Part shown: piece after piece, positions 25,391 to 34,805 of the stretch
Layout of the letters: each line of letters opens with the position of its first letter
How positions within the stretch are numbered: position 1 is the stretch's first letter
NCBI RefSeq assembly: GCF_020447225.1
Contig: NZ_JAJAEO010000172.1
Location: 1-60,408, forward strand
DNA: 60,408 nt
Direction: 5' to 3'
Source of the DNA: Methylophaga pinxianii
GTDB lineage: Bacteria; Pseudomonadota; Gammaproteobacteria; Nitrosococcales; Methylophagaceae
Program-made: the position numbers and the translations under genes
Notes under the pieces: model-generated
Told to the model about the DNA's origin: nothing
Databases searched by the model: none
What the model saw: only the letters and a program-made list of their open reading frames with translations

Positions 25391-26110
25391 ATGGCGAATC
25401 AAACTAAATCAACCGCATTGATTTTGGGAGGTGCGTTATTTCTGGGCTTAACCCTGTTAGGCTTTCAGCTAGGCAAAGCATTGATTGACTTCAAGCAACT
25501 TGAGCGAAGTGTCACAGTAAAAGGTTTGTCGGAACGAGAATATCCTGCTGATATTGTGATTTGGCCAATACAATTCACCGAAGCCAACAATGATCTGCCC
25601 GAGTTATATCAAGCCGTTGAAAGTAATGGTCAAAAAGTCCGCGCGTTTCTGCAACAGCGCGGCATCAAGGAAGATGAAATCACCTTCAATGCTCCGGCCA
25701 TTACCGATAAATCGGCTCAGCAATACGGTGGCGGTCCCAGAGCAGAATTTCGCTATACCGCTACTCAGACTGTGACGGTTTATTCTGAGAATATAGATGC
25801 TGTGCGCCAAGCGATGACCGCCCTGGCTGATTTAGGCAAACAAGGCCTGGTATTGGCTGGTGATAACTATATGGCTCAAACCGAATATCTGTTTACCCGA
25901 TTGAATGAAATCAAACCGGAAATGATTGAAGAAGCAACCGAAAATGCCCGTGAGGTCGCCGAAAAATTTGCGGAGGATTCTGACAGCAACCTGGGCAAGA
26001 TCCGCAAAGCCTCTCAAGGACAGTTCAGTATTTCCCCACGTGACAATAACAACCCGCATATCAAACAAGTTCGGGTCGTTTCGACTGTCGAATATTATTT
26101 ATCTGATTAA
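25391..26110 (+). CDS. SIMPL-domain (DUF541) envelope protein
   Basis: 239 aa. One N-terminal anchor (about 8-26) then a SIMPL/DUF541 domain with the recognisable start S-V-T-V-K-G-L-S-E-R-E-Y-P-A-D and the late segment A-R-E-V-A-E-K-F-A-E-D-S. Family members are periplasmic or outer-membrane proteins of poorly known role, some tied to oxidative stress. AGGAG precedes the ATG. The stop overlaps the next gene (TAATG). Confidence 0.85.
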   Translation: MANQTKSTALILGGALFLGLTLLGFQLGKALIDFKQLERSVTVKGLSEREYPADIVIWPIQFTEANNDLPELYQAVESNGQKVRAFLQQRGIKEDEITFNAPAITDKSAQQYGGGPRAEFRYTATQTVTVYSENIDAVRQAMTALADLGKQGLVLAGDNYMAQTEYLFTRLNEIKPEMIEEATENAREVAEKFAEDSDSNLGKIRKASQGQFSISPRDNNNPHIKQVRVVSTVEYYLSD

Positions 26111-27168
26111 TGTCGAGTACTAAAGCTTCAATAAAAGGACGTGGAACAGCTGATAAGATTGATGGACGTTATAACACTTACCAGCGGGAACTGGTGGAAG
26201 ATGGTTGGTTTCAGGAACCGGAGAATCCACCCAAAACGTCAGTCGAAATTGAAACACCCAAAACGATTATTACCCGTAATCAGTCTCCGGATTTACCGTT
26301 TAGCCAGTCGATTAATCCTTACCGGGGTTGTGAACATGGCTGTATTTATTGTTATGCTCGCCCTTCACATGCCTACCTGGGGCTTTCCCCCGGTCTCGAT
26401 TTTGAAACCAAACTCACCGCAAAACCGAATGCGGCCAAATTATTAAAACAAGAGTTAGCGGCTAAAAATTACCAGTGCTCCCCTATTTCATTGGGCGCGA
26501 ACACTGATCCCTATCAACCGATTGAACGCGATTATCAAATTACCCGGCAAATTCTGCAGGTGCTTAATGATAGCCGTCATCCATGTCATATCGTGACAAA
26601 ATCAGCGATGATTGAGCGGGATATCGATATTCTGCAACAGATGGCCAGCCACAATCTGGTTCGGGTACATATTTCTGTTACCACGCTGGATCCCGCTCTC
26701 TCACGGATTCTCGAGCCTCGTGCAAGTTCGCCAAAACGCCGACTGCAGACGATCGAAACTCTGCGTGCTGCAGGCATTGAGGTGACGGTTTTAATTGCTC
26801 CGGTTATTCCGGTATTAACTGACGCAGAGCTGGAAAATATCGTCAAAGCCGTTCTGGAAGCCGGCGCATTGGACGTGCATTACATTCTGCTGAGATTGCC
26901 ACTGGAAGTCAGTCCGTTATTCGAATCATGGTTACATACCCATCGACCTGATCAGGCACAGCATATTCTGAATCGAATACATGATTTACGTGGAGGCAAA
27001 AATAACGATCCGCGGTTTGGACATCGCCTACGTGGCGAAGGTATTTTTGCTGATTTACTCGCTCAGCGATTCCGTAATATCTGCAAAAAATTAAACCTCA
27101 AAACCACACTTTCACCCTTACGATGCGATTTGTTTCACTCGCCCAGCAGTCAAATGAGCTTGTTTTAA
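26110..27168 (+). CDS. PA0069-family (SplB-like) radical SAM protein
   Basis: 352 aa. The radical SAM cluster motif is C-E-H-G-C-I-Y-C (Cx3Cx2C, near 77-84) following N-P-Y-R-G, as in the PA0069 and spore-photoproduct-lyase-like families. Later I-S-V-T-T-L-D and E-P-R-A-S-S-P-K-R-R are also typical. It should bind a 4Fe-4S cluster and S-adenosylmethionine; the substrate is unknown. It is the last gene of the run from 21983 and is coupled to the SIMPL gene, which it may follow only for expression reasons. Confidence 0.87.
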   Translation: MSSTKASIKGRGTADKIDGRYNTYQRELVEDGWFQEPENPPKTSVEIETPKTIITRNQSPDLPFSQSINPYRGCEHGCIYCYARPSHAYLGLSPGLDFETKLTAKPNAAKLLKQELAAKNYQCSPISLGANTDPYQPIERDYQITRQILQVLNDSRHPCHIVTKSAMIERDIDILQQMASHNLVRVHISVTTLDPALSRILEPRASSPKRRLQTIETLRAAGIEVTVLIAPVIPVLTDAELENIVKAVLEAGALDVHYILLRLPLEVSPLFESWLHTHRPDQAQHILNRIHDLRGGKNNDPRFGHRLRGEGIFADLLAQRFRNICKKLNLKTTLSPLRCDLFHSPSSQMSLF

Positions 27169-27362
27169 TCCTCGGGTTAATAAATTTAGCTCTGTTGCGG
27201 CTATTTGCTCAAAGCCTATTGGTTAAATGTTAGCTGATACTCATTTCTCATTATTTAGAGAAAATTCCTGATTCTCAAATTTATACTGGCATACATAATA
27301 TTGCTTTGACATAAAACTCACATGTGATGCGCGATGATGCGTTTGTTTAAATTAACCAGGAA

Positions 27363-29003
27363 ATGTCAGTGACTATCAAAAACAGGCTTCAGCTCGGCTT
27401 CGGTATCGTATTAGCTTTGATGGTGTTGATTGCCATTATTGGCATAAATGAAGTCAGTAAAATTGATCGAACCATGAGTAAAATCAATGAGGTTGATAGT
27501 GTAAAACAACGTGCTGCGATTAACTTTCGAGGCAGTGTTCATGACCGGGCCATTTCAATTCGAGACGTAGTGTTAAGTGATAGCAACGCTGAACGCCAGC
27601 GGCATCTTCAGGATATCGAACGCTTGGAACAATTCTATGCAGAATCTGCTGTCAGCCTGGAAGCGATGGCCAATAACTCACAGCAATTCACTGCACAGGA
27701 ACAAACGCTGTTAGACCATATTAAAACGATTGAACAACAGACCCTGACCCATACAGCTGAAACTATTAATTTAATTAATCAAGGTAGAAGCACGGAAGCC
27801 CGCGATTATCTAATGCTCAATACTTCGCCCGCTTACACCCAATGGTTGGGCGCGGTGAATAAATTTATCGATTTTCAGGAAGCAACCATCAGTGATCAAG
27901 TGGACTATATTCGCCAACAAACTGGTGGTTTTATGGCATTGATGATCACCGTTACACTGATTGCTTTCATCATTGCCATATTTGTCAGTCACCGATTAAT
28001 TGGCCGCCTCTATTCAACAATTGGTGGTGAACCAGACTCAGCGGCCCAATTAATCAGAGTGTTTGCCTCAGGCGATTTAACCCAACAAGCTCATTCCAGA
28101 TTTCCGAAAAGTATGGTGGGCGCATTGAGTACTATGTCGAGTGAACTGTCAAACATTATGAAGGCAATCAGTTCATCTGCTGGTCAGGTTTCTGATGCGG
28201 CTAAGGTAATGAATCAAACCTCAGCTAATAATCAAAGTTTAGTTATCGCTCAGAAACAACAAACGCTGGACGGCGCTAACGCTATTAGTGAAATTTCTAC
28301 TTCGGTGCAAGAAATTGCTAGCCTGACCAGTGAAGCATCGTTGCAGGCACAAACGGCGGATAAAGAAACGATTAACGGTAATCAGGAAGTCGCTAAAACA
28401 CTTGCCAGCATTGCTGAACTGGCAACCAAAGTAGAAGAAGCTGCTCGAGTTATTGATGAACTGTCTGAGGACAGCAAAAAAATTGGTACCGTTGTCCAGG
28501 TGATTGCTGATATTACCGAACAAACCAATCTATTGGCATTAAATGCAGCGATTGAAGCCGCCCGTGCCGGCGAGCATGGACGTGGCTTTGCCGTCGTTGC
28601 CGATGAAGTGCGTGGTCTTGCCAGCCGCACGAAAGAGTCAACATTAAATATTAAAGACTTAATTGAAAAAACCCAAAGCCGAACTCTAATCGCCGTAAAA
28701 GTTATGGAAGAAGGCAAAAACAAAGCCCATCAATGTGTTATGCAAGCAGAGCATGCCGGGGAATCATTAGCCATTATCAGTCGTTCAGTCACTGCAATCA
28801 ATGATATGAATGCCCAGATTGCCAGTGTGGCAGAGCAACAATCAGCGGTTGCTGAAGAAATTAACAATAATTTTCGCAGGATTACAGATGTTTCTGACAA
28901 AGCAGAAGCCGGATCACAGTCGATTTCATCACTCAGTACTGAACTGAACCAATTGGCAGAAATGCTGCAACAATCCATCAGTAAATTTAAAACCGCTAAT
29001 TAA
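27363..29003 (+). CDS. Methyl-accepting chemotaxis protein (4HB-type)
   Basis: 546 aa. Transmembrane helices at about 11-28 and 187-208 enclose an all-helical periplasmic domain of four-helix-bundle type. A short HAMP region leads to the long signalling coiled coil with the hairpin tip [27 protein letters not shown] (about 384-410). The protein should pass a ligand signal to CheA/CheW. No pentapeptide for CheR/CheB docking is seen at the C-terminus. AGGAA precedes the ATG. The 194 bp upstream hold no gene. Confidence 0.92.
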   Translation: MSVTIKNRLQLGFGIVLALMVLIAIIGINEVSKIDRTMSKINEVDSVKQRAAINFRGSVHDRAISIRDVVLSDSNAERQRHLQDIERLEQFYAESAVSLEAMANNSQQFTAQEQTLLDHIKTIEQQTLTHTAETINLINQGRSTEARDYLMLNTSPAYTQWLGAVNKFIDFQEATISDQVDYIRQQTGGFMALMITVTLIAFIIAIFVSHRLIGRLYSTIGGEPDSAAQLIRVFASGDLTQQAHSRFPKSMVGALSTMSSELSNIMKAISSSAGQVSDAAKVMNQTSANNQSLVIAQKQQTLDGANAISEISTSVQEIASLTSEASLQAQTADKETINGNQEVAKTLASIAELATKVEEAARVIDELSEDSKKIGTVVQVIADITEQTNLLALNAAIEAARAGEHGRGFAVVADEVRGLASRTKESTLNIKDLIEKTQSRTLIAVKVMEEGKNKAHQCVMQAEHAGESLAIISRSVTAINDMNAQIASVAEQQSAVAEEINNNFRRITDVSDKAEAGSQSISSLSTELNQLAEMLQQSISKFKTAN

Positions 29004-29023
29004 AACTCCTTTCCTGCCCAGTC

Positions 29024-29054
29024 AAAATGCCACTTGATTATGAGTGGCATTTTT
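29024..29054 (+). terminator. Terminator after the first chemoreceptor gene
   Basis: AAAATGCCACT (29024-29034), an 8-base loop, and AGTGGCATTTTT (29043-29054) form a stem running into a T tract, 20 bp after the stop codon. Confidence 0.85.
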
Positions 29055-29130
29055 ATTTCAGCCAAGTAAACAGCATTACCCGTATTGTTTAATCGACCTC
29101 AGCAAGATCTTTGCAAAGAAAAAATGACTC

Positions 29131-29157
29131 TCAATAAATAGATACTCTGGACGATAA
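29131..29157 (+). promoter_or_regulatory. Possible sigma-28 (FliA) promoter of the second chemoreceptor
   Basis: TCAA (29131-29134), 15 bp, GACGATAA (29150-29157) resembles TAAA-N15-GCCGATAA (3 of 4 and 7 of 8), 52 bp before the ATG. Chemoreceptor genes often use this sigma factor. Match by eye. Confidence 0.4.
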
Positions 29158-29209
29158 CCATTAGAGGCAAAAAATTGCCCAAAAATAATAAAGTTCAGGA
29201 AGAGAGAAG

Positions 29210-30817
29210 ATGAAGTTATACCAGAAACTGATTGTGTCGAATGTCATGAGTAGCCTGTTGCTGACCGCCATCATTGTCAGTGCAACCACCTATATTCTGA
29301 GTCAGGGGCTGTATATGCAAGCCCAGGAAAATCAGGAGAGCAATATGCGGGTGGCTTGGTCTGTGTTGCACCAGCAAGGTCAGCAATTCAGTCTGGAAAA
29401 TGACCAATTACTGCTTGATGGACAGCCGCTTAATCAGGATTACGCGGTCGTTGATAAAATTAAGGAATTAGTGGGAGGAACGGCCACTATTTTTCAATTT
29501 GATACCCGCATCTCTACCAATGTCATTAAAGAAGATGGAACGCGTGCGATTGGCACTTCGCTGGCGCCTGGCGAAGTGTATGACACGGTATTGAAACAGG
29601 GTAAACCCTTTCATGGAGAAGCAGACATTCTCGGCGTGCGCTACTTTACCGCTTACGACCCCATTGTGAATGGTGAGGGCGAGGTAATTGGGATTTTGTA
29701 TGTCGGTGTCGAAAAAGCAAGGTTTTTCAATATTATCGGCGAATTAGTCACTAAAAGTGTGGTATTTGCCATCATTCTGGTCGTTATTTCGGCCCTCGCA
29801 ATTCGAACACTGACCCGTCGACTGCTGTTGCCACTGAATGAACTGGAAACATCAATGAGCCATCTGGCTATGGGTGATGCAGACTTAACCAAACGATTGC
29901 CGATTATCAATGCTGATGATGAAATAGGCGTTGTTTCAAATGCCTTTAATCAGTTCATGAATAATTTACAGAATATTATTCGTGATTTGCTGGAACATAC
30001 GCAAAAAACCACTGAGTCGGCCAATCAGCTTACTGATATATCCAAACGTGTTGCCACTGGTTCGGTGAAGCAACGCGAGGTCGTGGACGACATTGTGCAA
30101 AAAATCACCCACATCAACTCGACTATCCAATCGGTGGCAAATAATGCTTCCGAGGCGCAGGACATTTCCAAAACAGCCCAGTATTCCGCAGAAAACGGCC
30201 GGGAAGTTGTCGCACAAGCCGCTGACAGTATTAATCATATTGCTGAAGCGGTCCGGCACATGGCGGCGACGGTCACCAATCTTGGCGAACGCTCGGATGA
30301 AATCAACGGCATCATTCAAGTAATTCAGGATATTGCTGCTCAAACCAATTTGCTGGCATTAAATGCTGCGATTGAGGCCGCACGAGCCGGTGAACAAGGC
30401 CGTGGATTTGCCGTGGTGGCAGACGAAGTACGCAAATTAGCAGAACGTACTTCGCTGGCCACTTTAGAAATTGGTGAAGTTATCGCCGCCGTACAGTCGG
30501 AAACGCAAACGGCTGTTAAACATGCCGACCATGGTGAAGTTCTTGTCAAACAAGGTGTTGAACTTGTCGAAAAGGCCGGCCAATCCTTATTACAAATTAA
30601 TGCCGGAGCTCAACAGACCAATCATGTTATTGAAAACATCGCTGCTGCGGCTGCACAGGGCAGCGATGACAGCAAGGAAATCAACAGCCAAATTGACAAA
30701 ATCTCACAAATGGCAAAAGACAGAGCTGAAATCAGTGGGCAAATATCTCACACCGCAGAGCAGCTCGCCCTGCTCTCAGGACGCCTCAAAACGACGGTCG
30801 ACAAATTTCAGGTTTAA
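29210..30817 (+). CDS. Methyl-accepting chemotaxis protein (single Cache)
   Basis: 535 aa. Helices at about 10-30 and 180-200 flank a periplasmic single-Cache domain of the sCache_3 type ([11 protein letters not shown] and [12 protein letters not shown]). A HAMP domain (about 200-255) and a signalling domain with the conserved tip [20 protein letters not shown] follow. Such Cache domains often bind small carboxylates; the ligand is unknown. GGAAGAGAG precedes the ATG. The two receptor genes lie in tandem but a terminator separates them. Confidence 0.93.
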   Translation: MKLYQKLIVSNVMSSLLLTAIIVSATTYILSQGLYMQAQENQESNMRVAWSVLHQQGQQFSLENDQLLLDGQPLNQDYAVVDKIKELVGGTATIFQFDTRISTNVIKEDGTRAIGTSLAPGEVYDTVLKQGKPFHGEADILGVRYFTAYDPIVNGEGEVIGILYVGVEKARFFNIIGELVTKSVVFAIILVVISALAIRTLTRRLLLPLNELETSMSHLAMGDADLTKRLPIINADDEIGVVSNAFNQFMNNLQNIIRDLLEHTQKTTESANQLTDISKRVATGSVKQREVVDDIVQKITHINSTIQSVANNASEAQDISKTAQYSAENGREVVAQAADSINHIAEAVRHMAATVTNLGERSDEINGIIQVIQDIAAQTNLLALNAAIEAARAGEQGRGFAVVADEVRKLAERTSLATLEIGEVIAAVQSETQTAVKHADHGEVLVKQGVELVEKAGQSLLQINAGAQQTNHVIENIAAAAAQGSDDSKEINSQIDKISQMAKDRAEISGQISHTAEQLALLSGRLKTTVDKFQV

Positions 30818-30823
30818 CAAGCT

Positions 30824-30851
30824 ATAAGGCTGCACTCAAGTACGGCCTTAT
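30824..30851. terminator. Weak convergent hairpin between chemoreceptor and oxidoreductase genes
   Basis: ATAAGGC (30824-30830) and GCCTTAT (30845-30851) pair around a 14-base loop in the short gap between converging genes. It lacks a T tract, so it may only weakly terminate. Confidence 0.3.
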
Positions 30852-31867
30852 CAACCCAGTTTAATCGTTTTGCCTTCTTTGACGGACTGTAATGCCCCGA
30901 CAATGGCCCGACAGTTGGCCCGTGCATCAGCCAGACTTAATAAAGGATCCGTGTTATTCAGTACGCAGTCTGAAAAATGTTCGATTTCGTTGACAAACTG
31001 ATCTGCTGCCGGAACCTCAACTGTTTCCTGTTGACCCGCCTCTGTCCACCAGGAGATTTTGGCGATTTCATCAGCCGGTTGCCAGGTGGTATGGCAAGTC
31101 ACACCGCCTAAAGTGCCGATCACTTCATAAATACTGCGACGTGCATGTTCAAAACTCATCTCGAACTGGGCAAACCGACCATCTCCATAATCAAAAATGC
31201 CACTCAGACTTAAATCTGCGCCATGTTCATTTAATTTGGCCACCGCCGTCACGGCTTTGGGCTCATCTTCAAACCATAAGCGGGCAGTATGAACGGCATA
31301 AGGTCCAATATCCCACATAGCGCCACCACCATGAGCAATCGGTCGGTTCACCCGATATAAACGCGCTGGTTTCATGGGAAACGCAAAACGGGTACTAACG
31401 GTTCTGACTTCACCAATGACACCGGACTCAATGATTTCACGCACCGCATCATGCTGAGGATGAAAGCGATACATAAAGCCTTCCATGACTTTCACACCCT
31501 TCTCTTTTGCCGCTTGCGTAATGGCATCAATATCCTCAACCGTCAGGGCCATTGGTTTTTCAATTAACAAATGTTTGCCATGAGCAATCGCTTTTAATGC
31601 CCATTCAGCATGTTCTTCATTCGCCATGGGCAAATGGATAACATCAATATCGGGATGCGTTAATAAAGCCTCCGGATCATCTATAGCTTCAATATCACTC
31701 GCGCCCGCGGCCAGTTTTTCAATCACTTCCGCTGCAGCGCCTTGACGACGGCTGGCGACAGCAACCAATCGTGCATTGCCTGCTTCAAGAATGGCAGGAA
31801 TTAATTTTTCCGTCACCCGTGCTGCGCCAAGAATGCCCCAGTTCAGGATAGATTTTTCTGCGGTCAT
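30851..31867 (-). CDS. Gfo/Idh/MocA-family NAD(P)-dependent oxidoreductase
   Basis: 338 aa. The N-terminal Rossmann fold begins W-G-I-L-G-A-A-R-V, has V-A-V-A-S-R near 35, and contains the conserved E-K-P-M-A (about 98-102) with catalytic Lys99. The C-terminal half is the usual beta-sheet domain, with D-I-G-P-Y-A-V-H-T containing the conserved His. These enzymes oxidise or reduce sugars, inositols or similar diols. Nothing nearby identifies the substrate. It is divergent from the peroxiredoxin gene and appears monocistronic. Confidence 0.87.
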   Translation of the reverse strand: MTAEKSILNWGILGAARVTEKLIPAILEAGNARLVAVASRRQGAAAEVIEKLAAGASDIEAIDDPEALLTHPDIDVIHLPMANEEHAEWALKAIAHGKHLLIEKPMALTVEDIDAITQAAKEKGVKVMEGFMYRFHPQHDAVREIIESGVIGEVRTVSTRFAFPMKPARLYRVNRPIAHGGGAMWDIGPYAVHTARLWFEDEPKAVTAVAKLNEHGADLSLSGIFDYGDGRFAQFEMSFEHARRSIYEVIGTLGGVTCHTTWQPADEIAKISWWTEAGQQETVEVPAADQFVNEIEHFSDCVLNNTDPLLSLADARANCRAIVGALQSVKEGKTIKLG

Positions 31868-32016
31868 TTTTTACTCCATAAATCTCAATGTATGGTTCAT
31901 CATAACGATTAAAGTGTTCAGTACCAAACTTGAAAGTCCCTTTAATCATCAGTGTTTTTATCTCGACACAGATGGCTTATGCTAGTCATTAATCTTATTC
32001 ATCAAAAGGAGTGATT

Positions 32017-32529
32017 ATGACGATCGAAGTTGGACAACAAATACCCGATGGCAAACTTACCGAATGTGTGGAATTTGATCCTCAGAATGGCTGCCCGATG
32101 AATCCATCGCCGATGGATGTACGTGAAATGGCAAAAGGCAAAACCATTGTATTATTTACCGTACCTGGCGCATTTACCCCATTATGTTCATCACAACATT
32201 TACCCGGTTTTATCGAACATGCAGAAGCCATTAAAGCGGCTGGCGCTGATGAGATATGGTGTGTGGCGGTTAACGACGCATTTGTTATGGCAGCCTGGGG
32301 GCGAGAACAAAAAGCCAATGGCAAAGTACGTATGATGGCGGATGGCAGTGCCGAATACACTAAAGCACTAGGTCTGGACCGTGATTTAACCGGTGGTGGA
32401 ATGGGCGTTCGTTCGTTTCGTGCGGCAATGATTATTACCGATTGTGAAGTAAAATACATCGGTGTGGAAGGCTCTGGCGAATTTGGTAAATCCAAAGCCG
32501 AAACCATTTTGGAAGAGTTAAAAAAATAA
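32017..32529 (+). CDS. Peroxiredoxin (Prx5-type)
   Basis: 170 aa from the ATG at 32017, which has AAGGAG five bases upstream. It reduces hydrogen peroxide and alkyl hydroperoxides with thiol donors. The peroxidatic motif P-G-A-F-T-P-L-C places the active Cys at 57. The later G-M-G-V-R-S-F-R-A-A-M segment contains the conserved Arg of the Prx5 group. No glutaredoxin domain is fused. The gene has its own terminator at 32554-32583. Confidence 0.9.
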   Translation: MTIEVGQQIPDGKLTECVEFDPQNGCPMNPSPMDVREMAKGKTIVLFTVPGAFTPLCSSQHLPGFIEHAEAIKAAGADEIWCVAVNDAFVMAAWGREQKANGKVRMMADGSAEYTKALGLDRDLTGGGMGVRSFRAAMIITDCEVKYIGVEGSGEFGKSKAETILEELKK

Positions 32530-32553
32530 CTCTCGCAGGCCAATCTTGCTGAT

Positions 32554-32583
32554 AAAGGGCAGTCATTTTGACTGCCCTTTTTT
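32554..32583 (+). terminator. Terminator shared by peroxiredoxin and rpiA
   Basis: AAAGGGCAGTCA (32554-32565), TTT, TGACTGCCCTTT (32569-32580), then more T residues on the plus strand. A, T-flanked on both sides and placed between converging genes, it can work in both directions. Confidence 0.88.
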
Positions 32584-32585
32584 AT

Positions 32586-33287
32586 TTAAGCCTGCAATAA
32601 CTTTACGCCATCTGCAGAACCGATAAAAATCGCTTTGACAACATCCGCAAAGATGCCGTGTTCCACCACTCCCGGCATAACTGTAAGCAGAGCATTAATC
32701 TGAGCCGTTTCCAGCCCCTCAAACTGCATATCCAGAATCAGGTTTCCAGCGGCGCTATAGGCCACATTGTCGCCAGAGGCATTTAATCGCAAACTGTCTT
32801 TGGCCTGCAATTTCGCCAAACGATTCAGTACAAGTTGCGCAGCTTGGGGCATGACTTCAATAGGTATAGGATTTTTCTCCCCAATTCGATTGACCATTTT
32901 GCTGTCATCTACCAGCACATAAAACGCGGAAGCATGACTTGCCAGAAGTTTTTCACAAACCAGATCCTGTCCGCGTCCTTTTAACAAAAACATATCGGTA
33001 GTTACCTCATCTGCCCCATCCACATACATATCCAGATGTGATAAATGTTCGATGGCCAACACATTTAAACCGGCTTGCTGGGCTTTGACGCGGCTGATCA
33101 CCGAACTGGCGACTACCTGAACCTCTAACTGGTGTTCCCGCTGTCGTCTGGCCAGTTCATCAATAAACAGATTGGCTGTAGAGCCGGTTCCCAATCCGAC
33201 AATCATGCCGTTGTCGACAATTTCAGCGGCTTTAATCGCCACTTGCTGCTTGGGACTGGGAGGGGATGACTCGGTATGCGTGGACAT
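32586..33287 (-). CDS. rpiA: Ribose-5-phosphate isomerase A
   Basis: 233 aa from the ATG at 33287 (AAGGAG seven bases upstream); a reading nine codons longer has no such support. It interconverts ribose-5-phosphate and ribulose-5-phosphate in the pentose phosphate pathway, and in methylotrophs also in the ribulose monophosphate cycle. Family motifs are G-L-G-T-G-S-T-A (phosphate loop), Y-V-D-G-A-D-E-V (catalytic Asp) and K-G-R-G. It stands alone, converging on the peroxiredoxin gene. Confidence 0.95.
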   Translation of the reverse strand: MSTHTESSPPSPKQQVAIKAAEIVDNGMIVGLGTGSTANLFIDELARRQREHQLEVQVVASSVISRVKAQQAGLNVLAIEHLSHLDMYVDGADEVTTDMFLLKGRGQDLVCEKLLASHASAFYVLVDDSKMVNRIGEKNPIPIEVMPQAAQLVLNRLAKLQAKDSLRLNASGDNVAYSAAGNLILDMQFEGLETAQINALLTVMPGVVEHGIFADVVKAIFIGSADGVKLLQA

Positions 33288-33372
33288 TGACAAACTCCTT
33301 GGATGTTTTGGCAAAATAACCGTTTCAGCTTAGCATGGTTAAATTAACGGCTCACCTTTCCTGGAGAAAAAC

Positions 33373-34260
33373 ATGACTCAACTCACTGAAATCATCCAGC
33401 AAATTGAACACATCACCGGGCTAAGCTGCCAACCAAACCAGCTCTCTTCCATCGGTGGCGGTTGTATCAATACGGCCTATAAGTTGAAAACGCCAGATAG
33501 AGAATTTTTTATCAAGGTGAACCGTCCTAATCTGGTCGACATGTTCGTCGCAGAAGCGCAGGGCTTGCAGGAAATGGCAGAACTCAATGCCGTGCGTGTT
33601 CCAGAGGTGGTTTGTTACGGTACCGCAGACGGGCACAGTTATCTGGTATTGGAATATATCGCTTTAGGCAGCATGCGAGGAAACGCCAATGCCAAGTTGG
33701 GAGAGCATCTGGCACTGTTGCATCAACATCAGCAGCCTTATTTTGGTTGGCATATGGATAACACCATTGGCAGTACGCCACAGATTAATGATCAATCACA
33801 TGATTGGATCGAATTCTGGCAGCAGCAACGTCTTGGGAAACAACTTGAATTTGCTGCCCGTAACGGTTTTAACGGCAGTTTGCAAAAAAATGGGCAACGC
33901 TTAATCGAAGAATTGCCCGCTTTTTTTACCGATTACCAACCGCAGGCATCCTTATTACATGGCGACTTATGGGGAGGCAATGCCGCAGCCGATGAGCAAG
34001 GTAATCCGGTAATATTTGATCCGGCGTGTTATTACGGAGACGCCGAGACCGATTTGGCCATGACTGAGTTATTCGGCGGCTTTGGCGCTGATTTTCATGC
34101 AGCCTATCGCCACATCAGACCGGTTGATGCAGGCTATCGTACTCGTAAGACTCTCTATAACCTTTATCATATAATCAATCACCTCAATCTGTTTGGTGGC
34201 GGCTACCTCGGTCAGGCCGATGCCATGATTTCACAATTACTGGCCGAACTACGGAGCTAG
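33373..34260 (+). CDS. Fructosamine-kinase family protein
   Basis: 295 aa. An aminoglycoside-phosphotransferase-like kinase fold: S-I-G-G-G-C-I-N near the N-terminus (nucleotide loop), E-Y-I in the hinge, catalytic loop L-H-G-D-L-W-G-G-N (about 195-203), and F-D-P-A-C-Y-Y-G-D (metal-binding Asp). Bacterial members phosphorylate protein-bound ketosamines such as ribulosamines so that the adducts break down. A low-Mr phosphatase gene starts eight bases after the stop, a common pairing in gammaproteobacteria. AGGAG-like purines precede the ATG. Confidence 0.88.
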   Translation: MTQLTEIIQQIEHITGLSCQPNQLSSIGGGCINTAYKLKTPDREFFIKVNRPNLVDMFVAEAQGLQEMAELNAVRVPEVVCYGTADGHSYLVLEYIALGSMRGNANAKLGEHLALLHQHQQPYFGWHMDNTIGSTPQINDQSHDWIEFWQQQRLGKQLEFAARNGFNGSLQKNGQRLIEELPAFFTDYQPQASLLHGDLWGGNAAADEQGNPVIFDPACYYGDAETDLAMTELFGGFGADFHAAYRHIRPVDAGYRTRKTLYNLYHIINHLNLFGGGYLGQADAMISQLLAELRS

Positions 34261-34267
34261 TTTACGA

Positions 34268-34738
34268 ATGAGTCAAATTAAAGTGTTATTTGTCTGCATG
34301 GGCAATATCTGTCGTTCCCCCACTGCTGAAGGCGCCTTTTTAAATTTGTTAAAAGAAAAAGGCACCAGTGATAAGTTTCTGGTCGACTCTGCTGGCACCC
34401 ACGCGTATCACGTGGGCGAACCACCCGATGCCCGGGCTCAACAAACTGCCAAACAACGCGGCATAGATTTATCTTTTATCAGAGCCCGAAAGTTTCGTCA
34501 TGAAGACTTTGAACACTTTGATTATATTCTGGCAATGGATCAGGACAATCTGGATATTTTGCAACAAGCATGCCCCATTGAATATCAGCACAAAGTAAAA
34601 CTATTTCTCGACTACGCTGAAGATCGTGATGAAACGGATGTACCCGATCCTTATTACGGAGGCCAGAATGGTTTCAACCATGTTTTTGATCTGGTCACAG
34701 ATGCCTCTGAGGGGTTCTACAAAACTGTTCTGAAATAA
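34268..34738 (+). CDS. Low-molecular-weight protein-tyrosine phosphatase
   Basis: 156 aa. The signature loop C-M-G-N-I-C-R (Cys10 nucleophile, Arg16) stands near the N-terminus and the general-acid Asp is in D-V-P-D-P-Y-Y-G-G (about 124-132). These cytosolic enzymes remove phosphate from tyrosine. Here its coupling to the ketosamine kinase suggests a role on phosphorylated sugar adducts as reported for fused or paired homologues; that is inference. Confidence 0.92.
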   Translation: MSQIKVLFVCMGNICRSPTAEGAFLNLLKEKGTSDKFLVDSAGTHAYHVGEPPDARAQQTAKQRGIDLSFIRARKFRHEDFEHFDYILAMDQDNLDILQQACPIEYQHKVKLFLDYAEDRDETDVPDPYYGGQNGFNHVFDLVTDASEGFYKTVLK

Positions 34739-34751
34739 CGGTTGTCATTCT

Positions 34752-34795
34752 TGTAATGAGGGGTATCATCTAGCAGATTTTGAGCCCCCATTACA
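34752..34795 (+). promoter_or_regulatory. Leader hairpin touching the nhaD ribosome site
   Basis: TGTAATG-a-GGGG (34752-34763) pairs with CCCCCATTACA (34785-34795), a stem of 11 pairs with one bulged A. The right arm ends at the first base of the AGGAAG ribosome site (34795-34800). It may control nhaD translation, or end the upstream operon, although no T tract follows. Confidence 0.5.
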
Positions 34796-34805
34796 GGAAG
34801 TTATT

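Noticed and set aside
32082-32543. 153-codon minus-strand frame opposite the peroxiredoxin gene
   Set aside because: Complete overlap with a clear peroxiredoxin and no recognisable domain.
34752-34795. Known Na+/Li+ riboswitch class before nhaD
   Set aside because: Only a single stem is evident; I cannot match the conserved cores of described classes by eye, so it is reported just as a hairpin.
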